The notes under the pieces: generated by a model | Told to the model about the DNA's origin: nothing | The model's input: the letters and a program-made list of their open reading frames with translations, nothing else | The model's database searches: none | Shown here: positions 42,769 through 51,989 of the stretch, piece after piece | How positions within the stretch are numbered: the stretch's first letter is position 1 | Layout: every line of letters begins with the position of its first letter | Position numbers and translations under genes: made by a program | Assembly: GCF_017312725.1 (NCBI RefSeq) | Contig: NZ_BOPO01000148.1 | Coordinates: 29,731-93,730, forward strand | Length of the DNA: 64,000 bases | Direction of reading: 5' to 3' | Source: Actinocatenispora comari | GTDB lineage: Bacteria; Actinomycetota; Actinomycetes; Mycobacteriales; Micromonosporaceae

Positions 42769-43749
42769 ATGTACCCGGACGTACGGCCGCGCCGGTTGCG
42801 GACCACCCCGGCGATGCGCCGGTTGGTGGCCGAGACCGTGGTGCGGCCGGCCGACCTGATCCTGCCGCTGTTCGTACGGGAGGGGATCGCCGAGCCGAAG
42901 CCGGTGCCGTCGATGCCCGGCGTGCTGCAGCACACCCGCGACTCGCTGCGCAAGACGGTCGTCGAGGCCGTCGAGGCCGGCGTCGGCGGCATCATGCTCT
43001 ACGGCGTGCCGCTGACCCGGGACGAGGTGGGCTCCGCGGGCACCGACCCGGACGGCATCCTCAACGTCGCCCTCCGGGACGTGGCCGCCGAGGTCGGCGA
43101 CGCCACCGTGGTGATGTCCGACCTGTGCCTGGACGAGTTCACCTCGCACGGCCACTGCGGGGTGCTCGACGCGCGGGGCCGGGTGGACAACGACGCGACG
43201 CTCACCCGGTACGCGGACATGGCGGTCTGCCAGGCCGAGGCCGGGGTGCACCTGGTCGGCACCAGCGGCATGATGGACGGCCAGGTCGGCGTGGTGCGCG
43301 AGGCGCTGGACGCGGCCGGCCACACCGACGTCGGCATCCTCGCCTACGCGGCGAAGTACGCCTCGGCGTTCTTCGGTCCGTTCCGCGAGGCGGTGGAGTC
43401 GGCCCTGCAGGGCGACCGCCGCGCGTACCAGCAGGATCCGGGGAACGGCCGGGAGGCGCTGCGCGAGGTCGCGCTCGACGTCGCCGAGGGCGCCGACCTG
43501 GTCATGGTCAAACCGGCGCTGCCCTACCTGGACGTGGTGGCCGCGGTGCGCGCCGCCGTCGACGTTCCGGTGGCCGCCTACCAGGTCTCCGGCGAGTACG
43601 CGATGGCCGAGGCGGCGTTCGCGAACGGCTGGCTCGACCGGGACCGCACCATCCTGGAGATGCTGACCTCGATCCGGCGGGCCGGCGCCCAGCAGATCCT
43701 CACGTACTGGGCGACCGAGGCCACCGCGCTGCTCCGCGCCGGGTACTGA
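42769..43749 (+). CDS. hemB: Delta-aminolevulinic acid dehydratase (porphobilinogen synthase)
   Basis: HemB condenses two aminolevulinate molecules to porphobilinogen. The 326-residue protein has the zinc/metal-site region '[16 protein letters not shown]' and the Schiff-base lysines Lys196 ('YAAKYASAF') and Lys248 ('[10 protein letters not shown]'). The C-terminal '[20 protein letters not shown]' is typical. ATG 42769 follows AGGAGA; a GTG at 42721 would add 16 residues. It is the last gene of the rex-hem operon, 67 bp after hemD. Confidence 0.97.
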   Translation: MYPDVRPRRLRTTPAMRRLVAETVVRPADLILPLFVREGIAEPKPVPSMPGVLQHTRDSLRKTVVEAVEAGVGGIMLYGVPLTRDEVGSAGTDPDGILNVALRDVAAEVGDATVVMSDLCLDEFTSHGHCGVLDARGRVDNDATLTRYADMAVCQAEAGVHLVGTSGMMDGQVGVVREALDAAGHTDVGILAYAAKYASAFFGPFREAVESALQGDRRAYQQDPGNGREALREVALDVAEGADLVMVKPALPYLDVVAAVRAAVDVPVAAYQVSGEYAMAEAAFANGWLDRDRTILEMLTSIRRAGAQQILTYWATEATALLRAGY

Positions 43750-43771
43750 GCGCGGCGCGGGCGGCCGCGCT
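43749..43771 (+). terminator. Hairpin at the end of the hem operon
   Basis: AGCGCGGC (43749-43756) and GCCGCGCT (43764-43771) form a perfect 8-bp stem starting at the last base of the hemB stop. More GC-rich foldable sequence follows. It lies between convergent genes. Confidence 0.5.
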
Positions 43772-43806
43772 GTCGCCGGCGGCCGCCGGGCCGGCGCCGG
43801 TGCCGG

Positions 43807-44046
43807 TCAGCCGCAGCGGCGGATCAGCAGGCCCGCGGTGCGGGCGTAGAACTCCCGCACCCGGGCGTCGCCGTCGACGTCGTCGAGTGGTACCACCCGC
43901 AGGTAAACGGCGCCCTTGATGAGTGCCGGGCTGGTCGACACGACCAGCGCCCACCAGGAGCCCTGGCCGTGGATTCCGGCGGCCGGCGAGATCCAGACCT
44001 GGTCGCCGGCGTGCGGGGTGCCGTAGTGGATCGCGGAATGACTCAT
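43807..44046 (-). CDS. Small conserved-looking protein of unknown function (79 aa)
   Basis: I do not recognise the family. The protein begins MSHSAIHYGTPHAGDQVWIS, has a central 'SWWALVVSTSPALIKGAVYLRVVPLDD' beta-rich stretch and ends 'RTAGLLIRRCG'. It is soluble with no signal. The ATG has a good ribosome site (GGAAGGTGAT), and codon use is as in its neighbours, so it is probably real. It is convergent with hemB and divergent from marR. Confidence 0.7.
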   Translation of the reverse strand: MSHSAIHYGTPHAGDQVWISPAAGIHGQGSWWALVVSTSPALIKGAVYLRVVPLDDVDGDARVREFYARTAGLLIRRCG

Positions 44047-44178
44047 GGTCGATCACCTTCCGGGCCGGGGGGCTGACCTCTGTGCGACGCGCACCCCCGG
44101 GGTTCATGACGGAACTGTCACGAACCAGACGCATTCCGCAATCTGCACGCTCCCGAACGGCGGCTCGGGCGGCCGTCA

Positions 44179-44201
44179 AATCATTCACGGCGTAAATGAT
44201 T
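44179..44201. promoter_or_regulatory. Palindrome upstream of marR, likely its operator
   Basis: AATCATT (44179-44185) and AATGATT (44195-44201) form a perfect 7-bp inverted repeat with a 9-nt spacer, in a locally AT-rich patch just before the marR ribosome site. MarR regulators usually bind such palindromes at their own promoter. Confidence 0.6.
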
Positions 44202-44214
44202 CCGGAGCGCTAGC

Positions 44215-44670
44215 ATGCTGGTCATGACCGACGCCGACCCCTCGCCCCTGCTCGGTACCTCGGCGTTCCGGCTCAGGGTCGTCGGCGCCGTGGTGACCGA
44301 GCGCTTCGCGGCCGAGATCGCCGGGTACGACCTGAAACCGAAGCACGTCGGCGTCCTCGCCCTGCTCGCGTCCGCCCCGGCCACCTCGCAGCTCGACCTG
44401 GCCCGGACGATGGGCGTGGCGCCGAGCCTGATCGTCCGGATCGCCGACCACCTGGAACGGATCGGCGCGGTGGAGCGCGTCCGTGACCCCGCCGACCGCC
44501 GCCGCCAGGCGCTCCGGCTCACCCCGCGCGGCACCGAACTGCTCGCCGCGTGCACCCGGCTGTCCCGGTCGATGGAGCGCGACCTGCTCGCCGGGCTGAG
44601 CGCACCGGACCGGGCCAGCTTCCGTACCGCCCTCGCCCGCGTCGCCACCAACCTCGACCTGCCCAGCTGA
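44215..44670 (+). CDS. MarR-family transcriptional regulator
   Basis: The 151-residue winged-helix protein contains 'LKPKHVGVLALLASAPATSQLDLARTMGVAPSLIVRIADHLERIGAVERVRDPADRRRQALRLTPRG', the typical MarR DNA-binding region with the Asp-Arg-Arg wing. MarR proteins normally repress genes until a small ligand or oxidant binds. ATG 44215 has GGAG 8 nt upstream; ATG 44224 is an alternative. Its own palindrome lies just upstream, and the divergent 79-residue gene may be co-regulated. Confidence 0.93.
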   Translation: MLVMTDADPSPLLGTSAFRLRVVGAVVTERFAAEIAGYDLKPKHVGVLALLASAPATSQLDLARTMGVAPSLIVRIADHLERIGAVERVRDPADRRRQALRLTPRGTELLAACTRLSRSMERDLLAGLSAPDRASFRTALARVATNLDLPS

Positions 44671-44806
44671 TCGCCACCGTCGCCCCGGGCGCGCCGGGCC
44701 GCGGCACGTGGCCCGGACGTCGAGCGGAGCGAGCGGGGAATCCGGGATTGCTGCCCGTTGCTGCCATCATGGGGTGATTGCCGAACCCGACGAACGGGGA
44801 GACTGG

Positions 44807-47800
44807 ATGCGATCGGTCGGCTACCGGGACGCGGTCACGCTGCTGGCACCGGAGCGGAGCCTGCTCGCCGGGCTCGACCGGGCGCTGGGTGGCGCGCTGC
44901 TCGGCGCCACCGTGGCCACCGGTGGGCTGGCCAGCCCGGTACTCAGCCTGTTCGACGTCAAGGGCGAGGTGCTGCGGCTCGCCGGCCCGTTGCTCGGCCG
45001 GCTGTCCGACCGCCTCGCCGGTACCACCCGGTACGACCGCACCCAGCGTCTGCTCGCCGCGCACACCGTCCTGGTCGTCACCGCCTTCTTCGAGGCCTTC
45101 GACGAGCTGGACCTGCCGTTCGACACCGACCGGCTGCACCTGACCCGGGCCGAACGCCACCGGGCGGCCGAGCCTCGGCAGCCGGGGCAGGCGGAGGCCG
45201 GCGACCTCGACCTGTTGCTCGGCGACGGTGACCTCGCCGGCTTCCCGGGGCTGGCGGCCGCGCACCGGCCGAGGTTCGCGGCGATGGGGCGCCGGCTGAC
45301 CGGTTTCGTTCAGGGCCTGGCGGTGTGGGACGAGCTGACCGACACCCAGCGCGCCGAGGTGCTCTCGCGGTGCGGCGACCCGCTGGCCGAGCGGGCCGGC
45401 GACCGGTACGCCGAGCTGTACCGCAGGCTCGCCGTCGACGTGCCCGAGTTCGGCTTCTGGGCCGCGCAGCTGGACCACGAGCACACCCGCGCCGAGGTGC
45501 GCCGGCTCGGCCACTCGCTGTCCGACCTGGCCGAGCTGCTGCGTCGGGTGCCCGGCGGCCGGGCCCCGGGCGAGCGCCGGGCGGCACTCGCCCGGGCGTA
45601 CCAGGCCCAGCTTGGTCGGCCGGCGCTGACCGACCGGGATCTGCCGGACGGGTTGCGGATGCCGACCCTCGGCGAGGCGTACCTCGACCCGCACTTCCGG
45701 CTGCTGACGGTGACCGGACAGTCCGCCGACGAGGACGCCTGGTCCTGCTGCGAGGTGCGGGCCGACCTGCCGCGGTACTTCGCCGGCTACCTGACCGGTC
45801 CGGCCGCGACCGAGGCGCCGCTGCTGGTGCTGGGCCAGCCGGGTGCGGGCAAGTCGGTGCTCACCCAGGTGCTCGCGGCCCGGCTGCCGGCGGCCGACTT
45901 CCTGCCGATCCGGGTGGTGCTGCGCAGCGTGCGCGCCGACGTCGAACTGCAGGCGCAGATCGAGGACGCCATCTACGCGGCGACCGGCGACCACGTCGGC
46001 TGGCCCGAACTGGTGCGCTCGGCCGGTGACGCGTTGCCGGTCGTCCTGCTGGACGGGTTCGACGAGCTGTTGCAGGCGACGGGCGTGAACCAGGCGGACT
46101 ACCTGGAACGGGTGGCCCGGTTCCAGGCGCGGGAGGCGGAGCAGGGCCGGCCGGTCGCGGTACTGGTGACCAGCCGCACCGCCGTCGCGGCCCGGGTCCG
46201 GTACCCGGCCGGTACCACGCTGGTGCGGCTGGAACCGTTCGGCGCCGCGCACGTCACCGAGTGGTTGGCGGTCTGGCACCGGGTCAACGACGCGCACTTC
46301 GCCGGCCGCATCCGCGCGCTCACCGCGGACGTCGCGCTGCGGTACCGGCAGCTGTCGACCCAGCCGCTGCTGCTGCAGATGCTCGCGCTGTACGACGCGG
46401 AGGACAACGCCCTCCGGCACGCGGACGCGGACGGCATCGACGAAGCCGGTCTGTACGAGCGGCTGCTCGCCACGTTCGCCCGCCGTGAGGTACGCAAGCG
46501 GGGTGAGTCGCTGCCGGACGAGCAACTCGCCGCGCGGACCGAGCAGGAGCTCCAGCGGCTGTCGCTGGTGGCGTTCGCGATGTTCAACCGCGGGCGCCAG
46601 TGGGTGACGGCCACCGAGCTGGACGCCGATCTCGCCGCGTTGGGGGTGCACACCGACGAGGTCCCCGCGACCGGCTTCCGGGCACCGCTCACCGCCGCCG
46701 ACCGCGTTCTCGGGCGCTTCTTCTTCATCCAGCGCTCCGTCGCCCGCCGCAGCACCGAGCACCTGGAGACCTACGAGTTCCTGCACGCCACCTTCGGCGA
46801 GTACCTGATCGCCCGGCTGATCAGCGAGCTGGTGTCCACGCTGCTGACCCGCCGGTCGGCCCTGCACCTCGCCTCACGGTCCACCGTGGACGACGATGTG
46901 CTGTGGGCGCTGCTGTCGTTCGTGTCGATGTGCGACCAGGAGAACGTGCTGCCGTTCCTGATCGCCCGGCTGGGCGCGAGCGACCGTCAGGAGATGCGGG
47001 CCGCGCTGGTCCTGGCGCTCAACGGCGACGACGACAGGCCCCGCGGGTACGGCGACTACCGGCCGGTGCCGCGGGCGCTGGTGGCGCGGTTGGCGATCTA
47101 CCGGGCCAACCTGATGCTGTTGGTACTGGCCACCAGCGGCACGGTCCGGGCCGGCGAGCTGTGGCCGGACGAGGAGCCGCGGCGCGCCTGGCGCCACCAC
47201 GCGCTCCAGTGGCAGTCGTCGCTCAGCTTCGGCGCGTTCCGCCGGTTCACCGGCGCCGTCACGGTGGAACAGATCCGCCACGAAGGGCGCAGCGATCTGC
47301 GCCTCTCGCTGGAGCACTTGCCGCTGCCCGGTCGCTCGCCCGGCCGGCCCCGGACCGCGCACGATCTCAACTGGCACCTGGACCGGGAGCGAGGCTCGAC
47401 GCCGGTGCGGGCCAACTTCGGCGACTGGCCCAGCGCCCTGCGCAACCTCGGCTTCACCGCCGACCTGCACAGCGACATCGCCCGGCAGACGCTCGCCCCG
47501 CTGGTACGGCTCACCGGCGAGTCCTGGGCGATCCGCGGACCGTACGGGCAGCTGATCCCGCTGGCACAGCCGTTGATCGCACTGGCACTGGCCGATCGCA
47601 GCGGGTCGACCCGCGGTGAATTACCCGCGCTGTATCGCACGGTGCTGTCGGCCGTGCCGTCCGTCCTCGCCGGGCCGAGGGTTCGGGTCCTGCTGCTCGG
47701 CTGGCTGGCTCGGGATGCGCACGGGCTGGACGACCGGCTGTGCCGGGAGGTACTGGCGGCCGTCGCACCCGACCTGCGGGGCGACGGCGCACGCGGTTCG

Positions 47801-48178
47801 GCCGCGTTCGCCGCCGCGGTCGAGGCGATCGCCCGTGGTCGCGAGCTGTCTGCGGTCTGGCGGGTGCTGTCCGCCGGGCCGGTCGCCGCCCTGCTCGCGG
47901 CCGACCCCGGCCCGTTGCGGCTGCGTATCTGGATTGCCCTGCACGAGGCGGGGGCGGGCGTCGAGGACGACGAGGCGGCCGAGTTCCTCGGCTCGCTCGA
48001 CCCGGCCAGCTTCACCGGCGAGGACCAGCACGTGCTGCGCCGGGCCGGCTGGTTGTTCCGGTCCGCGCATCCGGGAACGCCGCTTCCGTGGCCGGATCCC
48101 GCGGCCGGCGGCACCCCCTCGGCCGGGCTGGTCGACCTTCTCCTCGGCCGGGGCAGCCACGTCAGCCGAGGCAGCTGA
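44807..48178 (+). CDS. NACHT NTPase, NLR-like, with helical N-terminal domain (1123 aa)
   Basis: Residues 1-110 form a helical domain ('YRDAVTLLAPERSLLAGLDRAL', 'LLAAHTVLVVTAFFEAFDEL') matching what I recall of the NNH7 type of NACHT N-terminal helical domains. The NACHT NTPase core has Walker A GQPGAGKS (343-350), Walker B 'VVLLDGFDEL' (412-421) and sensor 'VLVTSRTAV'. A winged-helix part and about 450 C-terminal residues follow without leucine-rich repeats. Bacterial NACHT proteins of this layout include proven anti-phage factors. ATG 44807 has GGGGAG 6 nt upstream; GTG 44774 would add 11 residues. It is a single gene with no obvious partner; I infer defence but the trigger is unknown. Confidence 0.88.
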   Translation: MRSVGYRDAVTLLAPERSLLAGLDRALGGALLGATVATGGLASPVLSLFDVKGEVLRLAGPLLGRLSDRLAGTTRYDRTQRLLAAHTVLVVTAFFEAFDELDLPFDTDRLHLTRAERHRAAEPRQPGQAEAGDLDLLLGDGDLAGFPGLAAAHRPRFAAMGRRLTGFVQGLAVWDELTDTQRAEVLSRCGDPLAERAGDRYAELYRRLAVDVPEFGFWAAQLDHEHTRAEVRRLGHSLSDLAELLRRVPGGRAPGERRAALARAYQAQLGRPALTDRDLPDGLRMPTLGEAYLDPHFRLLTVTGQSADEDAWSCCEVRADLPRYFAGYLTGPAATEAPLLVLGQPGAGKSVLTQVLAARLPAADFLPIRVVLRSVRADVELQAQIEDAIYAATGDHVGWPELVRSAGDALPVVLLDGFDELLQATGVNQADYLERVARFQAREAEQGRPVAVLVTSRTAVAARVRYPAGTTLVRLEPFGAAHVTEWLAVWHRVNDAHFAGRIRALTADVALRYRQLSTQPLLLQMLALYDAEDNALRHADADGIDEAGLYERLLATFARREVRKRGESLPDEQLAARTEQELQRLSLVAFAMFNRGRQWVTATELDADLAALGVHTDEVPATGFRAPLTAADRVLGRFFFIQRSVARRSTEHLETYEFLHATFGEYLIARLISELVSTLLTRRSALHLASRSTVDDDVLWALLSFVSMCDQENVLPFLIARLGASDRQEMRAALVLALNGDDDRPRGYGDYRPVPRALVARLAIYRANLMLLVLATSGTVRAGELWPDEEPRRAWRHHALQWQSSLSFGAFRRFTGAVTVEQIRHEGRSDLRLSLEHLPLPGRSPGRPRTAHDLNWHLDRERGSTPVRANFGDWPSALRNLGFTADLHSDIARQTLAPLVRLTGESWAIRGPYGQLIPLAQPLIALALADRSGSTRGELPALYRTVLSAVPSVLAGPRVRVLLLGWLARDAHGLDDRLCREVLAAVAPDLRGDGARGSAAFAAAVEAIARGRELSAVWRVLSAGPVAALLAADPGPLRLRIWIALHEAGAGVEDDEAAEFLGSLDPASFTGEDQHVLRRAGWLFRSAHPGTPLPWPDPAAGGTPSAGLVDLLLGRGSHVSRGS

Positions 48179-48259
48179 TCGGCTCGACCCGGCCGACGCC
48201 ATACCCTGACGAGCCGTCGCCAGATCACGGATCCATTGTGGGAGCCGGGAGTTGCGTGC

Positions 48260-49270
48260 TCAGGCGGTGCGGCGGGACTCGATGACGGCGGAGACCGGGG
48301 CCTCGTAGTCGTACCAGCGGCGGTGCGGGCGGAAGCCGAGCTCGGCGTTGACCCGCAGCATCTGCTCGTCGCCGACCGGCTGCCAGGTCTGCACGGTGGC
48401 GACCTGCGGTTCGGCGGTGCGCAGCGCGAGCAGCAGCCGGGCCTTCATGGTCAGCCCGAGCCCGTAGCCGCGGTGTTCCGGCACCACGATCGTGTCGTAC
48501 TGGTCGGCGCGGTCCGGGCGGTGCGCCGGGACGACGAGTTCGGTGAGGCCGGCGACCTCGCCGCTGGCGGTGTGGATGGCGACGGTGACGTAGGGCCGCA
48601 GGCCACGCGCCCGGAGGGTACGCAGGCTGTCGCGGATCCGGTCGGCTTCGAAGCCGGCGTGCCATTCGACGTCGGCGACCGGGGTGTGCCGGGTGATCAG
48701 CTTGGCGTCCGCGTACGAGGCGAGCAGCGTTTCCGGTGGCCCGTCGGGGAAGTGCTCGATGTGGTAGCCGGCGCCGATCCGGCCGGACTTCTCCGTCACC
48801 TGCTCCCAATCCACAGTGGACAGTGAGAGCAGGCTGCTCTCCTCGACCACGGTGGGCCGGAACCCGTGCGCGGCGTAGAAGTCGACGGTCGGGGTGCCCT
48901 CGACGATCTCGGTGCTGATCAGCTCGCGGTCGTGCGTGGCGGCGTGCCTGGCCGCGGCGGCGAGCAGCTCGCCGCCGACGCCACGCCGGCGGTGGGCCGG
49001 CTCGGTGAACAGTTCGATCACGGCGGTGCCGGCCATGTCGTAGCCGAGCAGGTTCTCCCCGACGTACCCGATCAGCTCGCCGTGGTCCTCGGCGATCCAG
49101 GCGGCGCGGTGTTCGATCGGCATCGCGGCGGACAGGTAGTCGCGCAGCCGGTCGCGGCGCCACGGTGGCTCGCCGGGCACGTCGGCGGCGATGGCCGCGT
49201 TGTACACCCGCAGCCAGGCGTCGATCTCCGCGTCCGACGCGGTGGCCGGCTCCCACTCTCTGATCCGCAC
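48260..49270 (-). CDS. Double GNAT-fold acetyltransferase
   Basis: The 336-residue protein has two tandem GNAT domains. The first (about residues 1-170) has the acetyl-CoA-binding motif 'IELFTEPAHRRRGVGGELLAAAARHA', and the second (about 175-330) has 'TIVVPEHRGYGLGLTMKARLLLAL'. This layout is frequent in actinobacteria and includes mycothiol synthase-like and antibiotic-modifying enzymes; the substrate is not predictable. GTG 49270 is favoured over GTG 49273 by AGGAG spacing. It is convergent with the NACHT gene. Confidence 0.9.
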   Translation of the reverse strand: MRIREWEPATASDAEIDAWLRVYNAAIAADVPGEPPWRRDRLRDYLSAAMPIEHRAAWIAEDHGELIGYVGENLLGYDMAGTAVIELFTEPAHRRRGVGGELLAAAARHAATHDRELISTEIVEGTPTVDFYAAHGFRPTVVEESSLLSLSTVDWEQVTEKSGRIGAGYHIEHFPDGPPETLLASYADAKLITRHTPVADVEWHAGFEADRIRDSLRTLRARGLRPYVTVAIHTASGEVAGLTELVVPAHRPDRADQYDTIVVPEHRGYGLGLTMKARLLLALRTAEPQVATVQTWQPVGDEQMLRVNAELGFRPHRRWYDYEAPVSAVIESRRTA

Positions 49271-49338
49271 CACTCCTGCCTACCCGATGGGGGAGTCTGT
49301 GCGCGAGTGTGTGCGGCGGGTTATTTTGCCGTCGTCGA

Positions 49339-49367
49339 AGATAATCATTCGGACATACTACGCGAAA
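49339..49367 (-). promoter_or_regulatory. Candidate promoter for the GNAT gene in an AT-rich patch
   Basis: On the minus strand TTTCGC (49367-49362), 17 nt, TTATCT (49344-49339). The surrounding 49320-49390 is clearly more AT-rich than its neighbourhood. A short ACGCG/CGCGT hairpin (49360-49374) may serve as a weak terminator for the ABC operon that ends at 49387. Confidence 0.4.
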
Positions 49368-49386
49368 GACGCGTTACGGTGCCGAA

Positions 49387-50178
49387 TCACAGCCGCCCGG
49401 ATTCGATGATGCGTTGCAGGAACTGCCGGGTACGCGGCTGCTGCGGGTCGCCGAGCACCTCCGCCGGCGTGCCCTGCTCCAGGATCCGTCCCTCGGACAG
49501 GAAGCAGACCCGGTCGGCCACCTGCTTCGCGAACCCCATCTCGTGCGTGGCCAGCAGCATCGTCATCCCGTCCGACTTCAGGTCGCGCACCATCGTGAGC
49601 ACCTCGCCGACCAGCTCCGGATCGAGCGCCGAGGTGACCTCGTCGAGCAGCAGCAGCCGCGGCGAGTTGACCAGCGCCCGGACGATCGCGACCCGCTGCT
49701 GCTGCCCGCCGGACAGCCGGTCCGGGTACTCCTTGGCCTTGTCGGCGAGCCCGACCCGGGACAGCCAGGTCATCGCCCGCTCCTCAGCTGCCGCGCGCAC
49801 GATCCGGTGCACCCGGCGCGGTGCCAGCGTCACGTTGTCCAGCACGCTCAGGTGCGGGAACAGGTTGTACGACTGGAAGACCAGACCGATCCGCTGGCGC
49901 ACCCGGTCCGGGTTGATCCGCGGGTCGGTGATGTGCTCGCCGTCCAGGTGGATGGTGCCGTCGTCGACCTCCTCCAGCAGGTTGACGCAGCGCAGCAGCG
50001 TCGACTTGCCCGAGCCGGACGCGCCGATCAGCACCACCACCTCGTGCTCGGCCACGGCCAGGTCGAACCCGGCGAGTACCTCGGTGGACCCGAACCGCTT
50101 CCGCACCCCGGCGCAGGACAGCACCGTGCCGTCCGCCGGGGCCGCCGGACCGCGGCCGGCCGGCTCGTCGGTACTCAT
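49387..50178 (-). CDS. Amino-acid ABC transporter, ATP-binding protein
   Basis: This 263-residue ABC ATPase has Walker A 'GASGSGKSTLLRCVNLLE', a Q-loop 'GLVFQSYNLFPHL', the signature 'LSGGQQQR', Walker B 'LLLLDEVTSALD' and the switch His in 'LATHEMGFA'. The 'CVNLLEEVDDG' and 'EMGFAKQVADRV' features are typical of polar amino-acid (GlnQ/HisP-type) transporters. Its ATG overlaps the permease stop (ATGA). It is the last gene of a three-gene operon on the minus strand. Confidence 0.95.
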   Translation of the reverse strand: MSTDEPAGRGPAAPADGTVLSCAGVRKRFGSTEVLAGFDLAVAEHEVVVLIGASGSGKSTLLRCVNLLEEVDDGTIHLDGEHITDPRINPDRVRQRIGLVFQSYNLFPHLSVLDNVTLAPRRVHRIVRAAAEERAMTWLSRVGLADKAKEYPDRLSGGQQQRVAIVRALVNSPRLLLLDEVTSALDPELVGEVLTMVRDLKSDGMTMLLATHEMGFAKQVADRVCFLSEGRILEQGTPAEVLGDPQQPRTRQFLQRIIESGRL

Positions 50179-51035
50179 GCCGCACCGTCCGCGCTCTGCC
50201 GGCGGGCCGATCGCAGCGTCACCCAGTCGGTCACCGCGATCAGCGGGATCGCCATCAGCACGAACAGCGCGCCGGCAACGATGTACGGGGTGAAGTTGTA
50301 GTGCTCGGCGACCCCGATCTGCGCCGCCCGGATCGCGTCGATCGGCCCGGCCAGCGAGATCAGCCCGACGTCCTTCTGCATCGACACCACGTCGTTGAGC
50401 AGCGGCGGTGTGACCCGCCGGACCGCCTGCGGCAGCACCACGAACCGCATCGACTGCCGGTACGACAGCCCCAGCGACCGGGCCGCGGCCCGCTGCGACG
50501 GGTGTACCGACTCGATGCCGGCCCGGAACACCTCGGCCATGTACGCGCCGTAGGTGATCACCAGCGCGATCCCGCCCAGCACCACGACCGACGGGGTACC
50601 GGCGAGGCGCAGCCCGGGCACGCCGAGGGTCAGCACGTACAGCACGATGATCAGCGGCGCGCCGCGGAACGAGTACGTGTAGCCGATCGCCAGCGCGCGG
50701 AACGGGAAGAACACCGGCCCGCGCAGGGTGCGCAGCACCGCGATCAGCAAACCGAGGATCAGCGCGCCGATCGTGCAGCACACCAGCAGCCGGATGTTGA
50801 GCCACAGCCCGACCAGGATGTCCGGCAGCGTCTCGGCCGCGACCTTCGGATCGAAGAACGACTCGCGGACCCGGTCGAACCCCGGCGCACCGGTGATCGC
50901 GACGGTCAGGATCAGGCCCAGCGCCACCGTGGACCCGGCCGCGACCAGCACCGACTTCACGGTCTGTCGGCGCCGGTACGCGAGCCGGCCCCGCTGCACC
51001 TCGCTCGGTGCCGGCGCGGCGGCGGTACCGGTCAC
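50175..51035 (-). CDS. Amino-acid ABC transporter, permease
   Basis: The 286-residue protein has a first hydrophobic helix near residues 25-48. A typical HisMQ-type permease domain follows, with about five helices, 'GLWLNIRLLVCCTIGALILGLLIAV' and the ATPase-contact loop 'ARSLGLSYRQSMRFVVLPQAVRRVTPPLLND'. GTG 51035 overlaps the stop of the binding protein and its own stop overlaps the ATPase start, so all three are co-translated. One permease gene implies a homodimeric channel. Confidence 0.94.
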   Translation of the reverse strand: MTGTAAAPAPSEVQRGRLAYRRRQTVKSVLVAAGSTVALGLILTVAITGAPGFDRVRESFFDPKVAAETLPDILVGLWLNIRLLVCCTIGALILGLLIAVLRTLRGPVFFPFRALAIGYTYSFRGAPLIIVLYVLTLGVPGLRLAGTPSVVVLGGIALVITYGAYMAEVFRAGIESVHPSQRAAARSLGLSYRQSMRFVVLPQAVRRVTPPLLNDVVSMQKDVGLISLAGPIDAIRAAQIGVAEHYNFTPYIVAGALFVLMAIPLIAVTDWVTLRSARRQSADGAA

Positions 51036-51904
51036 CGCAGCTCCGGCGCGCCCGCGGTGTCGGCCAGCCACTTCTTCTGCAGCGCGGCGAGCGTCCCGTC
51101 CGACTGCAGCCCGTCGACCGCCTTCGAGACGCAGGCGGTCAGCGGGGAGCCCTTGTCCAGTACGATGCCGAACTGCTCGGGCTTGCCGGACAGCTTCGGC
51201 AGCTGGCCGACGATCGTGGACCCCTTGATCTCCGCGGTGACCGCGAACGCGGTCGGCAGGTCGACGACCAGGCCGTCGATCTGGCCGTTCTGCAGCGCCT
51301 TCTTGGCGTCGTCGTTGTTGTTGAACACCTGCGGCTTCACGCTGGGCTTGACCGTTTCGGTGATCGCCTGGTAGCTCGTGGTGCCGACCTGCGCGCCGAG
51401 TTTGGCGTTCTTCAGCGCCGCCACCGAGGTCGTTTTGGCGATCTTCGACGAGGACAGCGCGACCACCGTCTGCCGCACGTCGTAGTACGGGGAGGAGAAG
51501 TCCACGGCCTTGCGCCGCTCCGGCGAGATCGAGAACTCGTTCACGTCGATGTCGTACTGCTTGGGGCCGGGCGCGATCGCGGTGTTGAACGACACCACCG
51601 TCCACGTCACCTTGTCCTTGGCGTACCCGAGCTTGTCGGCGACCGCGTACGCGACGGCCGACTCGTAGCCCTTGCCGTTGGCCGGCTTGTTGTCGATGAA
51701 CCACGGCGGGTACGCCGGCTTGTCGGTGGCGACGGTCAGCGTGCCCTTGGTCTTGGTGGCCAGCGAGTCCGGCGTGCAGGACGCCGCCTTGGCCGAGGAC
51801 TTCGACGAACCGGAGTCCGAACTCTGCGGTGCGCAGCCGGCGCCGACGGCGGCCAGCGTGACGGCACCGGCGACGAGGAGGGTACGGCGCGAGCGTGAAG
51901 ACAT
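51032..51904 (-). CDS. Amino-acid ABC transporter, substrate-binding lipoprotein
   Basis: The 290-residue protein has a lipoprotein signal with the lipobox 'AVGAGC' (Cys24). A Ser/Gly linker and a family-3 periplasmic binding fold follow: 'GTLTVATDKPAYPPWFI', 'GYESAVAYAVADKLG', 'FSISPERRKAVDFSSPYYDV' and 'LKNAKLGAQVGTTSYQAI'. These fit polar amino-acid binding proteins; the exact ligand is uncertain. It is the first gene of the operon; ATG 51904 has only a weak ribosome site. Confidence 0.93.
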   Translation of the reverse strand: MSSRSRRTLLVAGAVTLAAVGAGCAPQSSDSGSSKSSAKAASCTPDSLATKTKGTLTVATDKPAYPPWFIDNKPANGKGYESAVAYAVADKLGYAKDKVTWTVVSFNTAIAPGPKQYDIDVNEFSISPERRKAVDFSSPYYDVRQTVVALSSSKIAKTTSVAALKNAKLGAQVGTTSYQAITETVKPSVKPQVFNNNDDAKKALQNGQIDGLVVDLPTAFAVTAEIKGSTIVGQLPKLSGKPEQFGIVLDKGSPLTACVSKAVDGLQSDGTLAALQKKWLADTAGAPELR

Positions 51905-51989
51905 GCCGGAAGCATAAGTGAACCGTTCGCGATGCCGGACCCGGCCGTGCTGCGTACCGACAGCTGGATGCCCAGGTCAGGGCCGGTGT

